Part shown: in pieces, positions 41,241-51,107 of the stretch
Layout of the letters: the number at the start of each line of letters is the position of its first letter
Position numbering within the stretch: position 1 is the stretch's first letter
Assembly: GCA_003054655.1 (NCBI GenBank)
Contig: QAYZ01000014.1
Location: 62,001-126,000 of the forward strand
Direction: 5' to 3'
Source: Spartobacteria bacterium LR76
GTDB lineage: Bacteria; Verrucomicrobiota; Verrucomicrobiia; Chthoniobacterales; Terrimicrobiaceae
DNA length: 64,000 bases
The notes under the pieces: generated by a model
Seen by the model: only the letters and a program-made list of their open reading frames with translations
Told to the model about the DNA's origin: nothing
Database searches by the model: none
Program-made: the position numbers and the translations under genes

Positions 41241-41831
41241 TCAGTTGCTTGAGCGCAGGCCGCTGAAGTCCTTGATCCGGTCTTCCAGCTCCTTGATGCG
41301 CACTTCCATCTTGGCGATGGTCTCCTCCGCTGCCATCAGGCGGCGGCGCTTGTCGAGGAGGGACGACTCCAGCTCGCGTACCCGCTTCTGGAGGTTGAAG
41401 CGGATGTTGCCCTTGCTCGGCAGCTCCAGCTTGTCAAAGAAGGTGCCGGAGGGGACTTCCTCCTCCTTGGGGGCCGCCATGGCCTCCTGGAAAAATGCCG
41501 TGTCGCGCAGGGCCACCCATTCTCCCGTGCACGAGTTGATCAGCAGCGTCTCCGGCGTGATCTCCTCCATGCGGTAAAACTCGATCAGCGCCCCGGCCGT
41601 CGTCGGGCCGTAGAGCAGATCCTCGCCCACCACGACCAGCCAGTCCATTTTCATGTCGGCCACCATCGGAGCCTTCGTCCACACCACATTGTCCGGCGAC
41701 AGCATGTCCTGCGGATTGACATGTGCGGAGCGCGCCCATTCCTGGATCTTCGAGAGGTGGATCGGTCCGAAAACCTCGCCGTTCTCGTGCTTTTTCAGGT
41801 ACCAATTAACGGGATTGTCGGTCTGCGGCAT
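41241..41831 (-). CDS. GYF-domain (DUF4339-like) protein with coiled coil
   Basis: 196 residues from the ATG at 41831 (MPQTDNPVNWYLKKHENG). Two GYF_2-like modules are visible: WYLKKHENGEVFGPIHLSKI (about 10-29) with VWTKA, and a second one around LLYGPTTAGALIEFYRM ending in EWVALRD. A charged helix (about 140-190, RVRELESSLLDKRRRLMAAEE) is a coiled coil. GYF modules bind proline-rich peptides. There is no signal peptide. An upstream open frame to 42065 lies in the leuC leader and is not credible. The partner is unknown. Confidence 0.75.
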   Translation of the reverse strand: MPQTDNPVNWYLKKHENGEVFGPIHLSKIQEWARSAHVNPQDMLSPDNVVWTKAPMVADMKMDWLVVVGEDLLYGPTTAGALIEFYRMEEITPETLLINSCTGEWVALRDTAFFQEAMAAPKEEEVPSGTFFDKLELPSKGNIRFNLQKRVRELESSLLDKRRRLMAAEETIAKMEVRIKELEDRIKDFSGLRSSN

Positions 41832-42015
41832 AGGGAGTCTCGGGGAGAGGGGAGGAGATAATGCAACAATGCGCGAATCGACCGCGAATGACAAGACTTG
41901 TTGAGCGGCGCGCCTCCCTTGCGCCCCTATCGGGGAGCGCGATAACGAACTTGCGCCGGGAGCGGAACACAGGCACACTATCAAGTTCCCCTGAAACCGG
42001 GGTTTAACGAACGCT
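41832..42015 (+). promoter_or_regulatory. leuC: 184-base leader between the GYF gene and leuC
   Basis: No gene fits here. It holds divergent promoters and a GC-rich imperfect hairpin at 41921-41940 (GCGC and GCGC arms around CCC-tatc-GGGG), then CCCC-TGAAAC-CGGGG at about 41989-42003, just before the leuC ATG at 42016. Both could shape the leuC mRNA start, perhaps as an attenuator. No leucine-rich leader peptide is obvious. Confidence 0.35.
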
Positions 42016-43425
42016 ATGAGCAAAACATTATTGGATAAAGTCTGGGAGGCGCACACCGTGCGCAAACTGCCGAACGGAGCAACTCAACTGTTGATCGGCA
42101 CCCACCTTATTCATGAGGTGACCAGCCCTCAGGCTTTCGGCATGCTGCGCGATCTGGGCCTCAAGGTTCTTTATCCGCAGCGCACCTTCGCCACCGTCGA
42201 CCACATCGTGCCCACCGACGAGCGCGAGGAGCCGTTTTCTGATCCGCTGGCGGACGAAATGATCAAGGCCCTCCGTGCCAACTGCGACGAATTCGGCATC
42301 AAGTTCTTCGATCTGCCGACCGGCGCGCAGGGTATCGTGCACATCGTCGGTCCCGAGCAGGGCATCACCCAGCCCGGCACCACCATCGCCTGCGGCGACT
42401 CGCACACCTCGACCCATGGCGCTTTCGGCGCGATCGCCTTCGGCATCGGCACCAGCCAGGTCCGCGACGTGCTCGCCACCCAGACCATGGCGCTGCACAA
42501 GCCCAAGGTCCGCCGCATCAATGTCGATGGCAAGCTCGCCCCGGGCGTCTATGCCAAGGACGTCATCCTTCACATCATCCGCAAGCTCGGGGTGAATGGC
42601 GGCATCGGCTACGCCTACGAGTACGGCGGCTCGACCTTTGACAATTTCACGCAGGAAGAGCGTATGACCGTCTGCAACATGTCCATCGAGGGCGGCGCCC
42701 GCGTGGGATATGTGAACCCGGACGATACCACCTTCGATTATCTCAAGGGCCGTCCCTTCGCGCCCAAGGCCGAGGAGTGGGATGCCGCGGTCGCCCGCTG
42801 GCGCTCCTTTGCCTCCGACCCGGATGCCACCTACGACGACGTGGTGAACTTCCGCGCCGAGGATATCGGACCTACGATCACCTGGGGCATCAACCCCGGC
42901 CAGGCCATCTTCATCGACGAGAACGTCCCGACTCCGGCAGAACTGCCCGAGAAGGACCGTGCGACCGCCGAGGAGGCTCTCGTGCACATGAATCTCGCGC
43001 CCGGCAAGCCCATCAAGGGCACCAAAGTTGACGTCGCCTTCCTCGGTAGCTGTACCAACGGCCGCCTGAGCGACCTCACCGAGGTGGCGCGCTTCGTCAA
43101 GGGCCGCAAGGTCAAGGACGGCGTGAAAGCCATCGTCGTTCCCGGTTCCCAGGGCGTCTCGCAGATCGCCGAGAAAATGGGCCTCGCGGAGATCTTCCGC
43201 GACGCCGGTTTCGAGTGGCGCGGTGCCGGCTGCTCGATGTGCCTCGGCATGAACCCCGACAAGCTCGTCGGCCATCAGCTCTGCGCCAGCTCCAGCAACC
43301 GCAACTTCAAGGGCCGCCAGGGCAGCCCGACCGGCCGGACCGTGCTCATGAGTCCGATCATGGTCGCCGCCGCCGCCCTCACCGGCGAGATCACTGACGC
43401 CCGCGAAGTCTTCGACATCAAATAA
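42016..43425 (+). CDS. leuC: 3-isopropylmalate dehydratase, large subunit
   Basis: 469 residues, typical length. With LeuD it isomerises 2- to 3-isopropylmalate in leucine synthesis, using a 4Fe-4S cluster. Cluster cysteines lie in LGSCTNGR and in [13 protein letters not shown] near the C-terminus; the [14 protein letters not shown] motif near residue 125 is intact. Translation starts at ATG 42016 ([13 protein letters not shown]). leuD follows after 7 bases. The other leucine genes (leuA, leuB) are not in the window. Confidence 0.97.
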   Translation: MSKTLLDKVWEAHTVRKLPNGATQLLIGTHLIHEVTSPQAFGMLRDLGLKVLYPQRTFATVDHIVPTDEREEPFSDPLADEMIKALRANCDEFGIKFFDLPTGAQGIVHIVGPEQGITQPGTTIACGDSHTSTHGAFGAIAFGIGTSQVRDVLATQTMALHKPKVRRINVDGKLAPGVYAKDVILHIIRKLGVNGGIGYAYEYGGSTFDNFTQEERMTVCNMSIEGGARVGYVNPDDTTFDYLKGRPFAPKAEEWDAAVARWRSFASDPDATYDDVVNFRAEDIGPTITWGINPGQAIFIDENVPTPAELPEKDRATAEEALVHMNLAPGKPIKGTKVDVAFLGSCTNGRLSDLTEVARFVKGRKVKDGVKAIVVPGSQGVSQIAEKMGLAEIFRDAGFEWRGAGCSMCLGMNPDKLVGHQLCASSSNRNFKGRQGSPTGRTVLMSPIMVAAAALTGEITDAREVFDIK

Positions 43426-43432
43426 CTCGTTT

Positions 43433-44038
43433 ATGGCTCTCGAAAAAATCACCCAGGTCACCGGTCGCGGCGTTTACGTCCCCGGTGAAGACATCGACAC
43501 GGACCGCATCATCCCGGCCCGTTTCATGAAGTGCATCACCTTCGACGGTCTCGGCGAGTTCGCCTTCTACGACGAACGCAAGGCCGCCGACGGCTCGCTC
43601 AAGCCGCATCCGCTTAACGAAGAGCGTTACGTCGGCGCGAAGTTCCTCCTCTCCGGGTCGAACTTCGGCTGCGGCAGCTCGCGTGAGCACGCTCCGCAGG
43701 CCCTCTACCGCTACGGCTTCCGCGCCGTCATCGCCGAGAGCTTTGCCGAGATTTTCTTCGGCAACTCGATCACGCTCGGCATGCCCTGCGCCGTCATGGC
43801 CCATGACGACATCCAGGCTCTCGCCGGTCTCATCGAAAGCGACCCCGCCATCCTCATCACCCTCGACCTCCTCGAGGGCAAGGTGACCGCCGCCGACATG
43901 GATTTCCCGGCCACGCTTCCTCCGCATGCGAAGGAAGCTCTCGTCCAGGGCAAATGGGACGCCATCGCCGACCTCCTCGAGAGCGTCGACGAGATCAAGA
44001 ACGTCGCCAGCGGTCTCGCCTACTTCAAGGCCGCCTAA
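43433..44038 (+). CDS. leuD: 3-isopropylmalate dehydratase, small subunit
   Basis: 201 residues, the swivelling small domain of the LeuCD aconitase-type enzyme. FLLSGSNFGCGSSREHAPQAL (near 65-85) and SFAEIFFGNS are the family signatures, and DTDRIIPARFMK opens the domain. It lies 7 bases after leuC, so expression is joint. A terminator-like hairpin follows 28 bases downstream. Confidence 0.97.
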   Translation: MALEKITQVTGRGVYVPGEDIDTDRIIPARFMKCITFDGLGEFAFYDERKAADGSLKPHPLNEERYVGAKFLLSGSNFGCGSSREHAPQALYRYGFRAVIAESFAEIFFGNSITLGMPCAVMAHDDIQALAGLIESDPAILITLDLLEGKVTAADMDFPATLPPHAKEALVQGKWDAIADLLESVDEIKNVASGLAYFKAA

Positions 44039-44066
44039 GCGGATAGCGTTCCCAAGACCTTACGCG

Positions 44067-44097
44067 CAGCGGGGTGGATTCGTCCTCCCCGCTGTTT
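44067..44097 (+). terminator. Terminator-like hairpin after leuD
   Basis: CAGCGGGG (44067-44074) pairs perfectly with CCCCGCTG (44087-44094) around a 12-base loop, followed by TTTGCGTTT. It sits between the convergent leuD and GT4 genes and could serve both. Confidence 0.6.
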
Positions 44098-44102
44098 GCG
44101 TT

Positions 44103-45152
44103 TCAGGATTGGAGCACTCCGGTTAATACTGCGAGCGTCTCCTTTACATTCCGCTCGATGGAATACTGCGCCGCCAGCTCACGGCAGGCTTTCGCCGTGG
44201 CGGCGCGATCCTGCGTGCGCCAGTAGCGCAGCGCCTCGGCCAGTCCGTTCACATCGCCCGGCTCCACCACCGAGCCATGCACGCCCGGCGTGATGATCTC
44301 GGAGAAGCCATTCGCCGTCGTCGTGATGACGGGCAGCCCCGCCGCCAGCGCCTCCAGGCAGGCATTGGAAAACGGATCGTAGATCGTTGGCAGGATGAAG
44401 ACATCCGCCGCCGCAAAGACCGGGGGCAGGTCGCTCACCGGACCGAGGAAAATCGCCGCCGGGGACGAGTAGGCCGACTTCTTGCCCCGGCCCGCCACGA
44501 GCACCTTGGCATCCGCCTTTTCCGCCGCTGCGAGGGCGAAGGCCAGCCCCTTGCGCTCCCAGCCGCTTCCGGCAAAAAGTGCGATGTATCCGTCATCCAG
44601 GCCCAGCTTTGATCGGGATTCCGCCCGGTCCGCCGTCGCCAGCGCGCCGCCGATGCCATTGGGCACGATATGGATTTTTTTGCGGGGACATCCGTGCCAG
44701 TGAACGATCTCGTCAGCCACCATCCGCGAGTTGGCAATCACCGCCCGCACGGTCTGGTACACGCCCCGCTCCAGGCGGATCAGCGCGATGTGCTTGGGGT
44801 TGTAACGGTGAAACCACACTTTCCACCATGGTTCAAAGACCGATCGGCGCTCAATCCACGCTGCATGTACGCCGTCTCCGGCCCGGTACACGTCGCATCC
44901 TGGCACCCGTTCGAGGCTGAACGTGATGTCCACCGGAGCCTTCGATGCCGCAAAAGCGGCGGCAAATTCATCCGGCGTGCGGCCTGGGAGCCGAATAATC
45001 CCGCGCCCCGGCCACCGCTCGGCGGGCCATTCCTCCGAGGTGATGAGAATGGCCTCGTGGCCAGCCTGGGTGAGGCCGTGGGCGAGCCGCATCAGGTAGG
45101 CTTCCGCCCCTCCTGTGCCGGAGAATCCCCTGCGAACGAGACCGATCTTCAT
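44103..45152 (-). CDS. GT4 glycosyltransferase, WaaG/RfaG-like
   Basis: 349 residues. The GT-B fold is visible: a Gly-rich N-terminal loop (GLVRRGFSGTGGAEAYL), HVVPNGI-like KIHIVPNGIGG in the middle, and the C-terminal donor site FSNACLEALAAGLPVITTTANG followed by EPGD. The closing DRAATAKACRELAAQYS fits family 4. The N-terminal motif and size recall LPS-core glucosyltransferase WaaG. It is divergent from a second GT4 (45195) with only 42 bases between starts, and convergent with leuD. Confidence 0.86.
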   Translation of the reverse strand: MKIGLVRRGFSGTGGAEAYLMRLAHGLTQAGHEAILITSEEWPAERWPGRGIIRLPGRTPDEFAAAFAASKAPVDITFSLERVPGCDVYRAGDGVHAAWIERRSVFEPWWKVWFHRYNPKHIALIRLERGVYQTVRAVIANSRMVADEIVHWHGCPRKKIHIVPNGIGGALATADRAESRSKLGLDDGYIALFAGSGWERKGLAFALAAAEKADAKVLVAGRGKKSAYSSPAAIFLGPVSDLPPVFAAADVFILPTIYDPFSNACLEALAAGLPVITTTANGFSEIITPGVHGSVVEPGDVNGLAEALRYWRTQDRAATAKACRELAAQYSIERNVKETLAVLTGVLQS

Positions 45153-45194
45153 TGCCTTGTGTGCACGTGTTGGAAAAGCTGGTTACGTTAAGCG

Positions 45195-46406
45195 ATGCCG
45201 AGCCATACGTCCATATCCGCCGGGGAATTGCAAACCACGGCACGCCGTTTGCCAAAATCCCTGCTGTACTCCATCGCGGCGGGCATCGGCGGCAGCGGGC
45301 TGGATGCGGTTGCCTTGGAGTCCCTGCGCGGTGCCCGCCCCTTCCTGGGGCGCGCCATTGCCGCGTCGAATAACCAGAAGGAAATTCCCGCCGACCGCAT
45401 CACCACGCTGGATTACCACCCGGTAAAGCTTCTCTCCGCCCTCGCGCGCAGCCACTACATGGGCGCGAAGAAGCACACCATCGACGATCTGGCCTCGCGG
45501 TATCTGGAGACCGGGGACTTTGATCTGCTCCATTCCTGGTCCGGCGACTGCGTGCGGTCGCTGCGCATGGCCAATCGCCTCAACATCCCCAGCGTGCTGG
45601 AGATTCCCACCTGGCACCGCAACAAGGGCAAGGTGAAGCCCAATCTCACTAAGAGCGAACGCGAACGCGCCGCTGCCGGCTTCCCGCAGAATCTTTTCAA
45701 CAAGATGCTCGTCTCCCGCCAGCAGGTGATGGAGGAGTACGACCGCGCCACCCTCATTTTTGTCCTGTCGGAAAAGGCTCGCGAGACTTTCCGCATCGCG
45801 GGCATTCCCGAGGAAAAGCTCTTCACCATGCATCGCGGCGTCGATGTCGCGCGCTTTACCCCGGCGGAGACGCCCTCGGAGAAGTTCCGCGCCATCTTTG
45901 TCGGCTCGCTCATCAAGCGCAAGGGCGTCCACATCCTGCTTGAGGCGTGGCGCAAGGCCGCCATCCCCGATGGCCGCCTCATTCTGCTTGGCACCCTGCA
46001 CCCGGAGATCGAGCCTTTCATCGAGCAATACGGCGGCGACGATGTGCGGGTCTCGGGTTTCGTCCGCGATGTGCCGAGCCTTCTCCGCCAAGCCTCCGTC
46101 CATGTCTTTCCCTCCGAGCTCGAGGGCAGCGCCAAGGCTACCTACGAGGCCGCCGCCTGCGGCCTCGCCCAGATCGCCACGCGCGAATCCGGCGACGTCG
46201 TGATCGATGGGGAGAATGGCTGGATCATTCCGCCCAATGATGTCGACGCGCTTGTTGAGGCCCTCCGCGCGGCCCACGCCGACCGCGACCAGCTCGTGCG
46301 CTACGGGCAGGCCGGGCGCGAGCGTGTGGTAAACCACTTCACCTGGGATCATTTCCGCGAGCGACTGCTCGACGCCTACGATCTCGCGATCCGACGCACC
46401 CAATGA
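45195..46406 (+). CDS. GT4 glycosyltransferase
   Basis: 403 residues. The GT-B C-terminal half is clear: FVGSLIKRKGVHILLEAWRKA, then VSGFVRDVPSLLRQASVHVFPSELEGSAKATYEAAACGLAQIATRES is the nucleotide-sugar site, with EGSAK replacing the more usual EGFG. The N-terminal half is less conserved. It probably adds a sugar to LPS core or another envelope glycan. Its TGA overlaps the ATG of the GT9 gene (ATGA), so the two are coupled. Confidence 0.86.
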   Translation: MPSHTSISAGELQTTARRLPKSLLYSIAAGIGGSGLDAVALESLRGARPFLGRAIAASNNQKEIPADRITTLDYHPVKLLSALARSHYMGAKKHTIDDLASRYLETGDFDLLHSWSGDCVRSLRMANRLNIPSVLEIPTWHRNKGKVKPNLTKSERERAAAGFPQNLFNKMLVSRQQVMEEYDRATLIFVLSEKARETFRIAGIPEEKLFTMHRGVDVARFTPAETPSEKFRAIFVGSLIKRKGVHILLEAWRKAAIPDGRLILLGTLHPEIEPFIEQYGGDDVRVSGFVRDVPSLLRQASVHVFPSELEGSAKATYEAAACGLAQIATRESGDVVIDGENGWIIPPNDVDALVEALRAAHADRDQLVRYGQAGRERVVNHFTWDHFRERLLDAYDLAIRRTQ

Positions 46407-47413
46407 AAGTCCTCCTCGTCCAAGTCAAACGCATCGGCGACCTCATCCTCACCACGCCGGTCATCAAGGCCCTCCGCGAAGCGAAGCCCCACTGCCACAT
46501 CACCGTCATTGCCGACTCCTCCGCCGCTTCGCTGCTCCCCGCTCTCGGAGTCGACCAGACCTGGACTTTCGAGCGCGCCGGATTGCTGGCGAATCTCTTC
46601 CGCCCCTCCATCAATCCCTGGATCAAGAGCGACCTGCCCTTCTCCGAGTTTGCCTACTGCCTCGACTTCACCGGCACCGACCGCTCGGCCCTCGTCTCCG
46701 TCCTCGCCGGGGGATCGAAGCGCGTGACCTACGAGCGGTTCCGCACAAAATTCCTCCGCCCGCAGATTTACCAGCAGTTCGTCGACTCCTCTGTCCGGCT
46801 CCGCCACACCGCCGACCATCATACCGATCTGCTCCGCCCGCTCGGCATCGAGGTGGAGAATGTCCCGATGGAGCTGCACCTTCCCGACCTTGTTCACGCC
46901 GAGGTGCGCGCGAAGCTGGAAAACCACGAGATCGAGGGCGCCTACGCCGTCATCCACGCCGGAACCGCCCGCCCCGAGAAATACTGGGAGCCGGACCGCT
47001 GGGCGCAGGTCATCGAGTTCCTTCGCTCCCACTACGGCCTTACCACCATCCTCACCGGCTCCGCCGATCCCGCCGAGCAGGCCCACCTCGCCGCCATCAA
47101 GGCCGCGCTCAAGCTCCCCTGCGTCGACCTCTCCGGCGACACCAGTCTCCTGGAACTGGCCACGCTCATCTCCGGCGCACGGTTCTTCGGAGGAGTCGAT
47201 ACTGCGGCCATGCACCTCGCCGACGCCTTCCACGTTTCCTGCGTGGCTCTCTTTGGCCCGACGAACCCTTTTCACTGGCGGCCGCGCGGCCCGCGCAGCG
47301 CCGTGGTGCGCGCCGATACGGAGGAGCCTTTCACCCCGGATCAAAAAGGCGGCCCGATGTCGGACGTCGCCGTGCCCGCCGTGCTGCAGGCCATCGAGCG
47401 CGTGCTCGATTAA
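46403..47413 (+). CDS. GT9 heptosyltransferase-like glycosyltransferase
   Basis: 336 residues. VKRIGDLILTTPVIKALREA opens the ADP-heptose:LPS heptosyltransferase family (WaaC/WaaF/WaaQ). HAGTARPEKYWEPDRWAQV, GDTSLLELATLISGARFFGGVDTAAMHLADAF-like motifs and FGPTNPFHW complete the signature. It transfers a sugar, most likely heptose, to the LPS inner core at the cytoplasmic face. It is coupled to the GT4 gene, and its TAA shares bases with the stop of the convergent histidine kinase (TTAA). Confidence 0.9.
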   Translation: MKVLLVQVKRIGDLILTTPVIKALREAKPHCHITVIADSSAASLLPALGVDQTWTFERAGLLANLFRPSINPWIKSDLPFSEFAYCLDFTGTDRSALVSVLAGGSKRVTYERFRTKFLRPQIYQQFVDSSVRLRHTADHHTDLLRPLGIEVENVPMELHLPDLVHAEVRAKLENHEIEGAYAVIHAGTARPEKYWEPDRWAQVIEFLRSHYGLTTILTGSADPAEQAHLAAIKAALKLPCVDLSGDTSLLELATLISGARFFGGVDTAAMHLADAFHVSCVALFGPTNPFHWRPRGPRSAVVRADTEEPFTPDQKGGPMSDVAVPAVLQAIERVLD

Positions 47414-50283
47414 CGGCTGGAAGCCTCGACCAGCGTGGCCGCGATGGAGGCGATTTTCACGGGCTTGCTGAGGTAGGTGTCCATCCCCGCTTCGAAGCAG
47501 TGCCTGCGGTCCAGCGGGATGATATCTGCCGTCAGCGCTGCGATATAGGCGGTCTTTTTTTCCTCGTCCGCTTTCTCGATCTCGCGGATGGCCCGCGTGG
47601 CCTCGATCCCGTCCAGTTCCGGCATCTGGAGATCCATGAGGATGCAATCGGGCTTCATCTCTCGGTACGCTTCCACCGCCTCGATCCCGTTCGACGCGGC
47701 GCAGGTCTCATAGCCGAGGCGCGTCAGGATCGTCTGGATCAGGCGCAGGTTGACCTTGTCGTCCTCCACCACGAGCACACGCAGGGGATGCTTGATGGCA
47801 AACTCCGCATCGAGCGCCACCGGGGACTCGGGCGGTGCCTCCGCCGTGCCGGATACCGCCTCCGCCAGCGGCAGCGCGAGCAAAAACCCGGCTCCCTGCC
47901 CGGGCTGGCTTTCCACCGTCAGCGTCCCGCCCATCAACTGCGCCAGCCGCAGTGAAATGGTGAGCCCCAGCCCCGTGCCTCCATGGCGTCGCGTCAGGCT
48001 GGAGTCCGCCTGGGTAAAGGGCTGGAAGATGCTCTGGATCTTCTCCTGCGGTATCCCCGGCCCGGTATCTTTCACCAGGAACTCCAGCCAGCCGGTCTCT
48101 TTTCCCCGCTGCAGGGAAAGCGTCACCCCTCCGCGCCGGGTGAATTTCACCGCATTGCCTGCGAGGTTGAGCAGGATCTGGCGGATGCGCCCGGCATCGC
48201 CGATGACAAAGCGCGGCACATCCGGCCCCACGGAGACGCTCATATCCAGCTTCTTCTCCGTGGCCAGGGAGGCCAGCAGCGCCCGGGTGCTCTCCAGGAG
48301 CTGCCCTGGGGAAAAGACCTCGTGCTCGATCGGCATGCGCCCCGCCTCGATCCGGCTGAAGTCGAGCACGTCGTCGAGCAAATGCAGGAGCGCTTCGCCG
48401 CTTTTCACGATGGTTCTCGCATGGCCTAGCGCCTCCTCCGGCAGCCCCGGCGTGTGCGCCAGGAGCTCGGAGAATCCCAGGATGCCATTGAGCGGAGTCC
48501 GGATCTCGTGGCTCATCACCGCGAGGAACTCCCCTTTCGCCCGCTCTCCGGCGCGAGCCTCCTCGGTGAGTTCCTTTTCATGCTTCAGCGCCTGGGCGAG
48601 CACCGCCTCGCGGCGTTGTTTCTCCGTGACGTCACGGATGATGCAAAGCGTACTCCCATCCGGCATGAGCGCGGTGATCGTATCGGCAAAGAATTCCGTC
48701 CCATTCTTGCGGTGCAGCCTCCACTCACGACGGAAGAGTCCTTTGTGGCGGAGCTCTTCCATCGCATGCGGGACCTGCTCTTTGTGGGATGGACTCAGGA
48801 TGTGCGCCCGGTGGAGGGTCAGCATCTCCTCTTGCGAGTACCCCAGCATGCGGCAGATGCTCGGGTTGGCGTCGATGTACCGCCCGTTGGCATCGGCTAC
48901 GAGCAATCCGTCCGGCGCATGTTCAAAGAGCGTAGTGTAACGCTCCTCTGCGTGGACCCGGTCGGAGATGTCCACTCCTACGCCGATCAGGCACGAGGCG
49001 CCGTTGTAGGTGATCCGGCTGCCGGTCAGGTAATACGGCATCTCCTTCCCGTCCTTGGAGACAAACGCCGCCTCCGCCCACGAACTGCCTTTTTCGAAAA
49101 CCTCCCCGATGCGCTCCAGGATGCCCGGCCGGTCTTCCTTCCGGAAAAAGTCGAGGGGACTCATGCGGCCGATCTCTTCCCGAGTGTATCCCGAGATCTC
49201 TTCGAAACGCCGGTTCCAGCGCAGGAAGCGCAGCCGGTCGTCGTAAAGATACAGTATGCCCGGGATCGTTTCGATCATGGCGGTCGAGAAGCTCTGCTCC
49301 TCGCGGGCCGTGATCTCGGCCACCCGGCGCTCTCTCCGTTCCTCCAGTCCCGTGAGGGCATACGACAGATCGCTGGCCGCCTCCTCCAGCAACGCCATCT
49401 CCTTGTCTCGGAAATAATTCAGCTCCGAGGCATACATGGAAAGCGCTCCGCGCAACGTTCCCTGGACCCGGATGGGAAAGCTCGCCACCGAGCGAAAGCC
49501 AAACTCCCGCAGCGCTCTGCGCCACGGGTCCATGCTGGGCTCCTTCTCAATGTCCTCGCATTTGCATGGCCTGCCGGTGCGGAACGCCGTGCCTGCCGGC
49601 CCCCGGCCCTCGGCGCGATCGTCTCCATAGACCATGATCGAGTTGACATAGTCGGCCCCTTCTCCCGCCACCGCCATGGGCAGCAGCCGGTACGTCGATT
49701 CCTCCACCCAGCCGATCCAGGCCATGTGAAACCCCCCGTCCTCGACCAGCGCCCGGCACACCCGGTCGAGCAGTTCTTCGCGAGTCTTGGAAAAGACGAT
49801 GGCATGGTTGACCTGTCCCATCGCCGCATAGAGCTTGTTGAGCCGGTTGAATTCCCGCTCCCGCTCCTTCTGGATCGTGACATCCCGCTCGATGCGCAAT
49901 AGTCCCGCCACGTTCCCCTCCGGATCACAAAGCGGCTTCACCGATACGGATACGCTCACGAGGCCCCGGCTCTTCGACAGCCGGGAGGTTTCAAACCGGT
50001 GGGTCGCTTCGTTGTTGGCCGCCCGGTTCTGGATATGGATTTCCTTCTCGATGTTTTCCTCCGGGATGATCCTGCCCAGCGGCTGGCCGATCATTTCCAC
50101 GGCAGCGTAGCCATAGATCGTCTCCGCCGCCGGATTCCAATCCACCACGTTGCCTTGCAGGTCGCACGTGATCACGGCGTTTTCCGAGGCTTCCGTGATG
50201 GCGGCCAGCCTCGCCTTTAGCAGGTCGTCGCTCTGGCTCGGTATGGGGGCTTCGCTTGGCATTCCGGGGGAGTCGGGGGGCAT
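47410..50283 (-). CDS. Hybrid sensor histidine kinase, PAS-GAF-PAS-PAS-HisKA-HATPase-REC
   Basis: 957 residues without a transmembrane helix, so it senses cytoplasmic or membrane-diffusible cues. Domains in order: PAS (about 20-140), GAF (about 150-310), PAS (about 335-445), PAS (about 450-560), dimerisation/phosphoacceptor with MSHEIRTPLNGILGFSELL (His near 615), HATPase with NLAGNAVKFT, DTGPGI and GGTGLGL boxes, and a receiver (about 835-955) with LVVEDDKVN and MDLQMPELDG holding the phosphoacceptor Asp. It lacks a DNA-binding output. No separate response regulator gene is adjacent, so the phosphoryl acceptor downstream is unknown. Its stop overlaps the heptosyltransferase stop. Confidence 0.93.
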   Translation of the reverse strand: MPPDSPGMPSEAPIPSQSDDLLKARLAAITEASENAVITCDLQGNVVDWNPAAETIYGYAAVEMIGQPLGRIIPEENIEKEIHIQNRAANNEATHRFETSRLSKSRGLVSVSVSVKPLCDPEGNVAGLLRIERDVTIQKEREREFNRLNKLYAAMGQVNHAIVFSKTREELLDRVCRALVEDGGFHMAWIGWVEESTYRLLPMAVAGEGADYVNSIMVYGDDRAEGRGPAGTAFRTGRPCKCEDIEKEPSMDPWRRALREFGFRSVASFPIRVQGTLRGALSMYASELNYFRDKEMALLEEAASDLSYALTGLEERRERRVAEITAREEQSFSTAMIETIPGILYLYDDRLRFLRWNRRFEEISGYTREEIGRMSPLDFFRKEDRPGILERIGEVFEKGSSWAEAAFVSKDGKEMPYYLTGSRITYNGASCLIGVGVDISDRVHAEERYTTLFEHAPDGLLVADANGRYIDANPSICRMLGYSQEEMLTLHRAHILSPSHKEQVPHAMEELRHKGLFRREWRLHRKNGTEFFADTITALMPDGSTLCIIRDVTEKQRREAVLAQALKHEKELTEEARAGERAKGEFLAVMSHEIRTPLNGILGFSELLAHTPGLPEEALGHARTIVKSGEALLHLLDDVLDFSRIEAGRMPIEHEVFSPGQLLESTRALLASLATEKKLDMSVSVGPDVPRFVIGDAGRIRQILLNLAGNAVKFTRRGGVTLSLQRGKETGWLEFLVKDTGPGIPQEKIQSIFQPFTQADSSLTRRHGGTGLGLTISLRLAQLMGGTLTVESQPGQGAGFLLALPLAEAVSGTAEAPPESPVALDAEFAIKHPLRVLVVEDDKVNLRLIQTILTRLGYETCAASNGIEAVEAYREMKPDCILMDLQMPELDGIEATRAIREIEKADEEKKTAYIAALTADIIPLDRRHCFEAGMDTYLSKPVKIASIAATLVEASSR

Positions 50284-50489
50284 GGCTCAGACCATGTCAG
50301 CCTCGGGGGGGATGGGCTTCATGCGTGTCCTTTCTCTTCATGGAGCAGACTGCCGGGGGGCGATCCCGCTAAGGGATCGCATGAAGTGAGTCTTAACCAT
50401 CCCGGCATGCCTTGTAAAGAATTGCCGGGCTGCGCCCATGATCCTCGATGATCGGCGGCGCGGCTGGGGGATCAAGCGTCCGGGAGGCT
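50284..50489. other. 206-base intergenic stretch with a perfect hairpin
   Basis: No gene is seen between the histidine kinase start and the plsC end. GCGATCCC (50360-50367) and GGGATCGC (50373-50380) form a perfect 8-bp stem with a 5-base loop and no T-run. On the minus strand it lies 3' of plsC and about 77 bases before the kinase start, so it could be the operon's 3' hairpin or a regulatory site. Confidence 0.5.
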
Positions 50490-51107
50490 CTACCCCTCGA
50501 CCGTCAGCCGGGAGATGCCTGCCATCACCCGGTCGCTCAGGCGCTGGTAGGTCTCGCGGGAGTTGTCGGACAGCTCCTCCTTGGTGAAATGGATCGGCTC
50601 CCCGATCACCACCGTGATCCGGGTGAACCGCATCCGCTTCGTCCCCTTGGGAAATGCCTCGTAGGCTCCAAAAATCCGCATCGGCAGCACGGGGGCCTGG
50701 GTCTTGGCGATGACCAGGCCTATTCCCGCCTTGGCCTTTTGCAGTCCTCCATCCTTCGACCGCGTTCCTTCCGGGAAGAGCACGATGCCGTTGCCTTCCT
50801 TCACCTTCTTGATCACCTCGCGCAGCGCCGACATGTCGTTGCCGTCGCGCTCCACCGGGATCACGTTCATGTCCGGAAAGAGCGGACCCAATACCGGCCA
50901 CTTCAGCAGGCTCTTCCGGGCGAGGTAATACACAGCGCGCTTTGAGCAGATCCCCGCCAGCGGCGGGTCAAAGTAGCTCGAGTGGTTGACGGCGAGGATG
51001 AGCGGTCCCTCCTCGATCATGCGCTCGGGATGCACGACACGCATCCGGAAGAGCGTTTTGGCGAGGATCTTGGCGAGGTTGTAAAAGATGCAATAGACGA
51101 GCGTCAT
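50490..51107 (-). CDS. plsC: PlsC-type 1-acyl-sn-glycerol-3-phosphate acyltransferase
   Basis: 205 residues from the ATG at 51107 (MTLVYCIFYN). The catalytic NHSSYFD (41-47) and FPEGTR (111-116) motifs are complete. It makes phosphatidic acid from lysophosphatidic acid at the membrane. The short length and the place after cmk match the usual bacterial cmk-plsC pair. The start overlaps the cmk stop (ATGA); a frame opening to 51122 adds five residues and is not preferred. Confidence 0.92.
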   Translation of the reverse strand: MTLVYCIFYNLAKILAKTLFRMRVVHPERMIEEGPLILAVNHSSYFDPPLAGICSKRAVYYLARKSLLKWPVLGPLFPDMNVIPVERDGNDMSALREVIKKVKEGNGIVLFPEGTRSKDGGLQKAKAGIGLVIAKTQAPVLPMRIFGAYEAFPKGTKRMRFTRITVVIGEPIHFTKEELSDNSRETYQRLSDRVMAGISRLTVEG

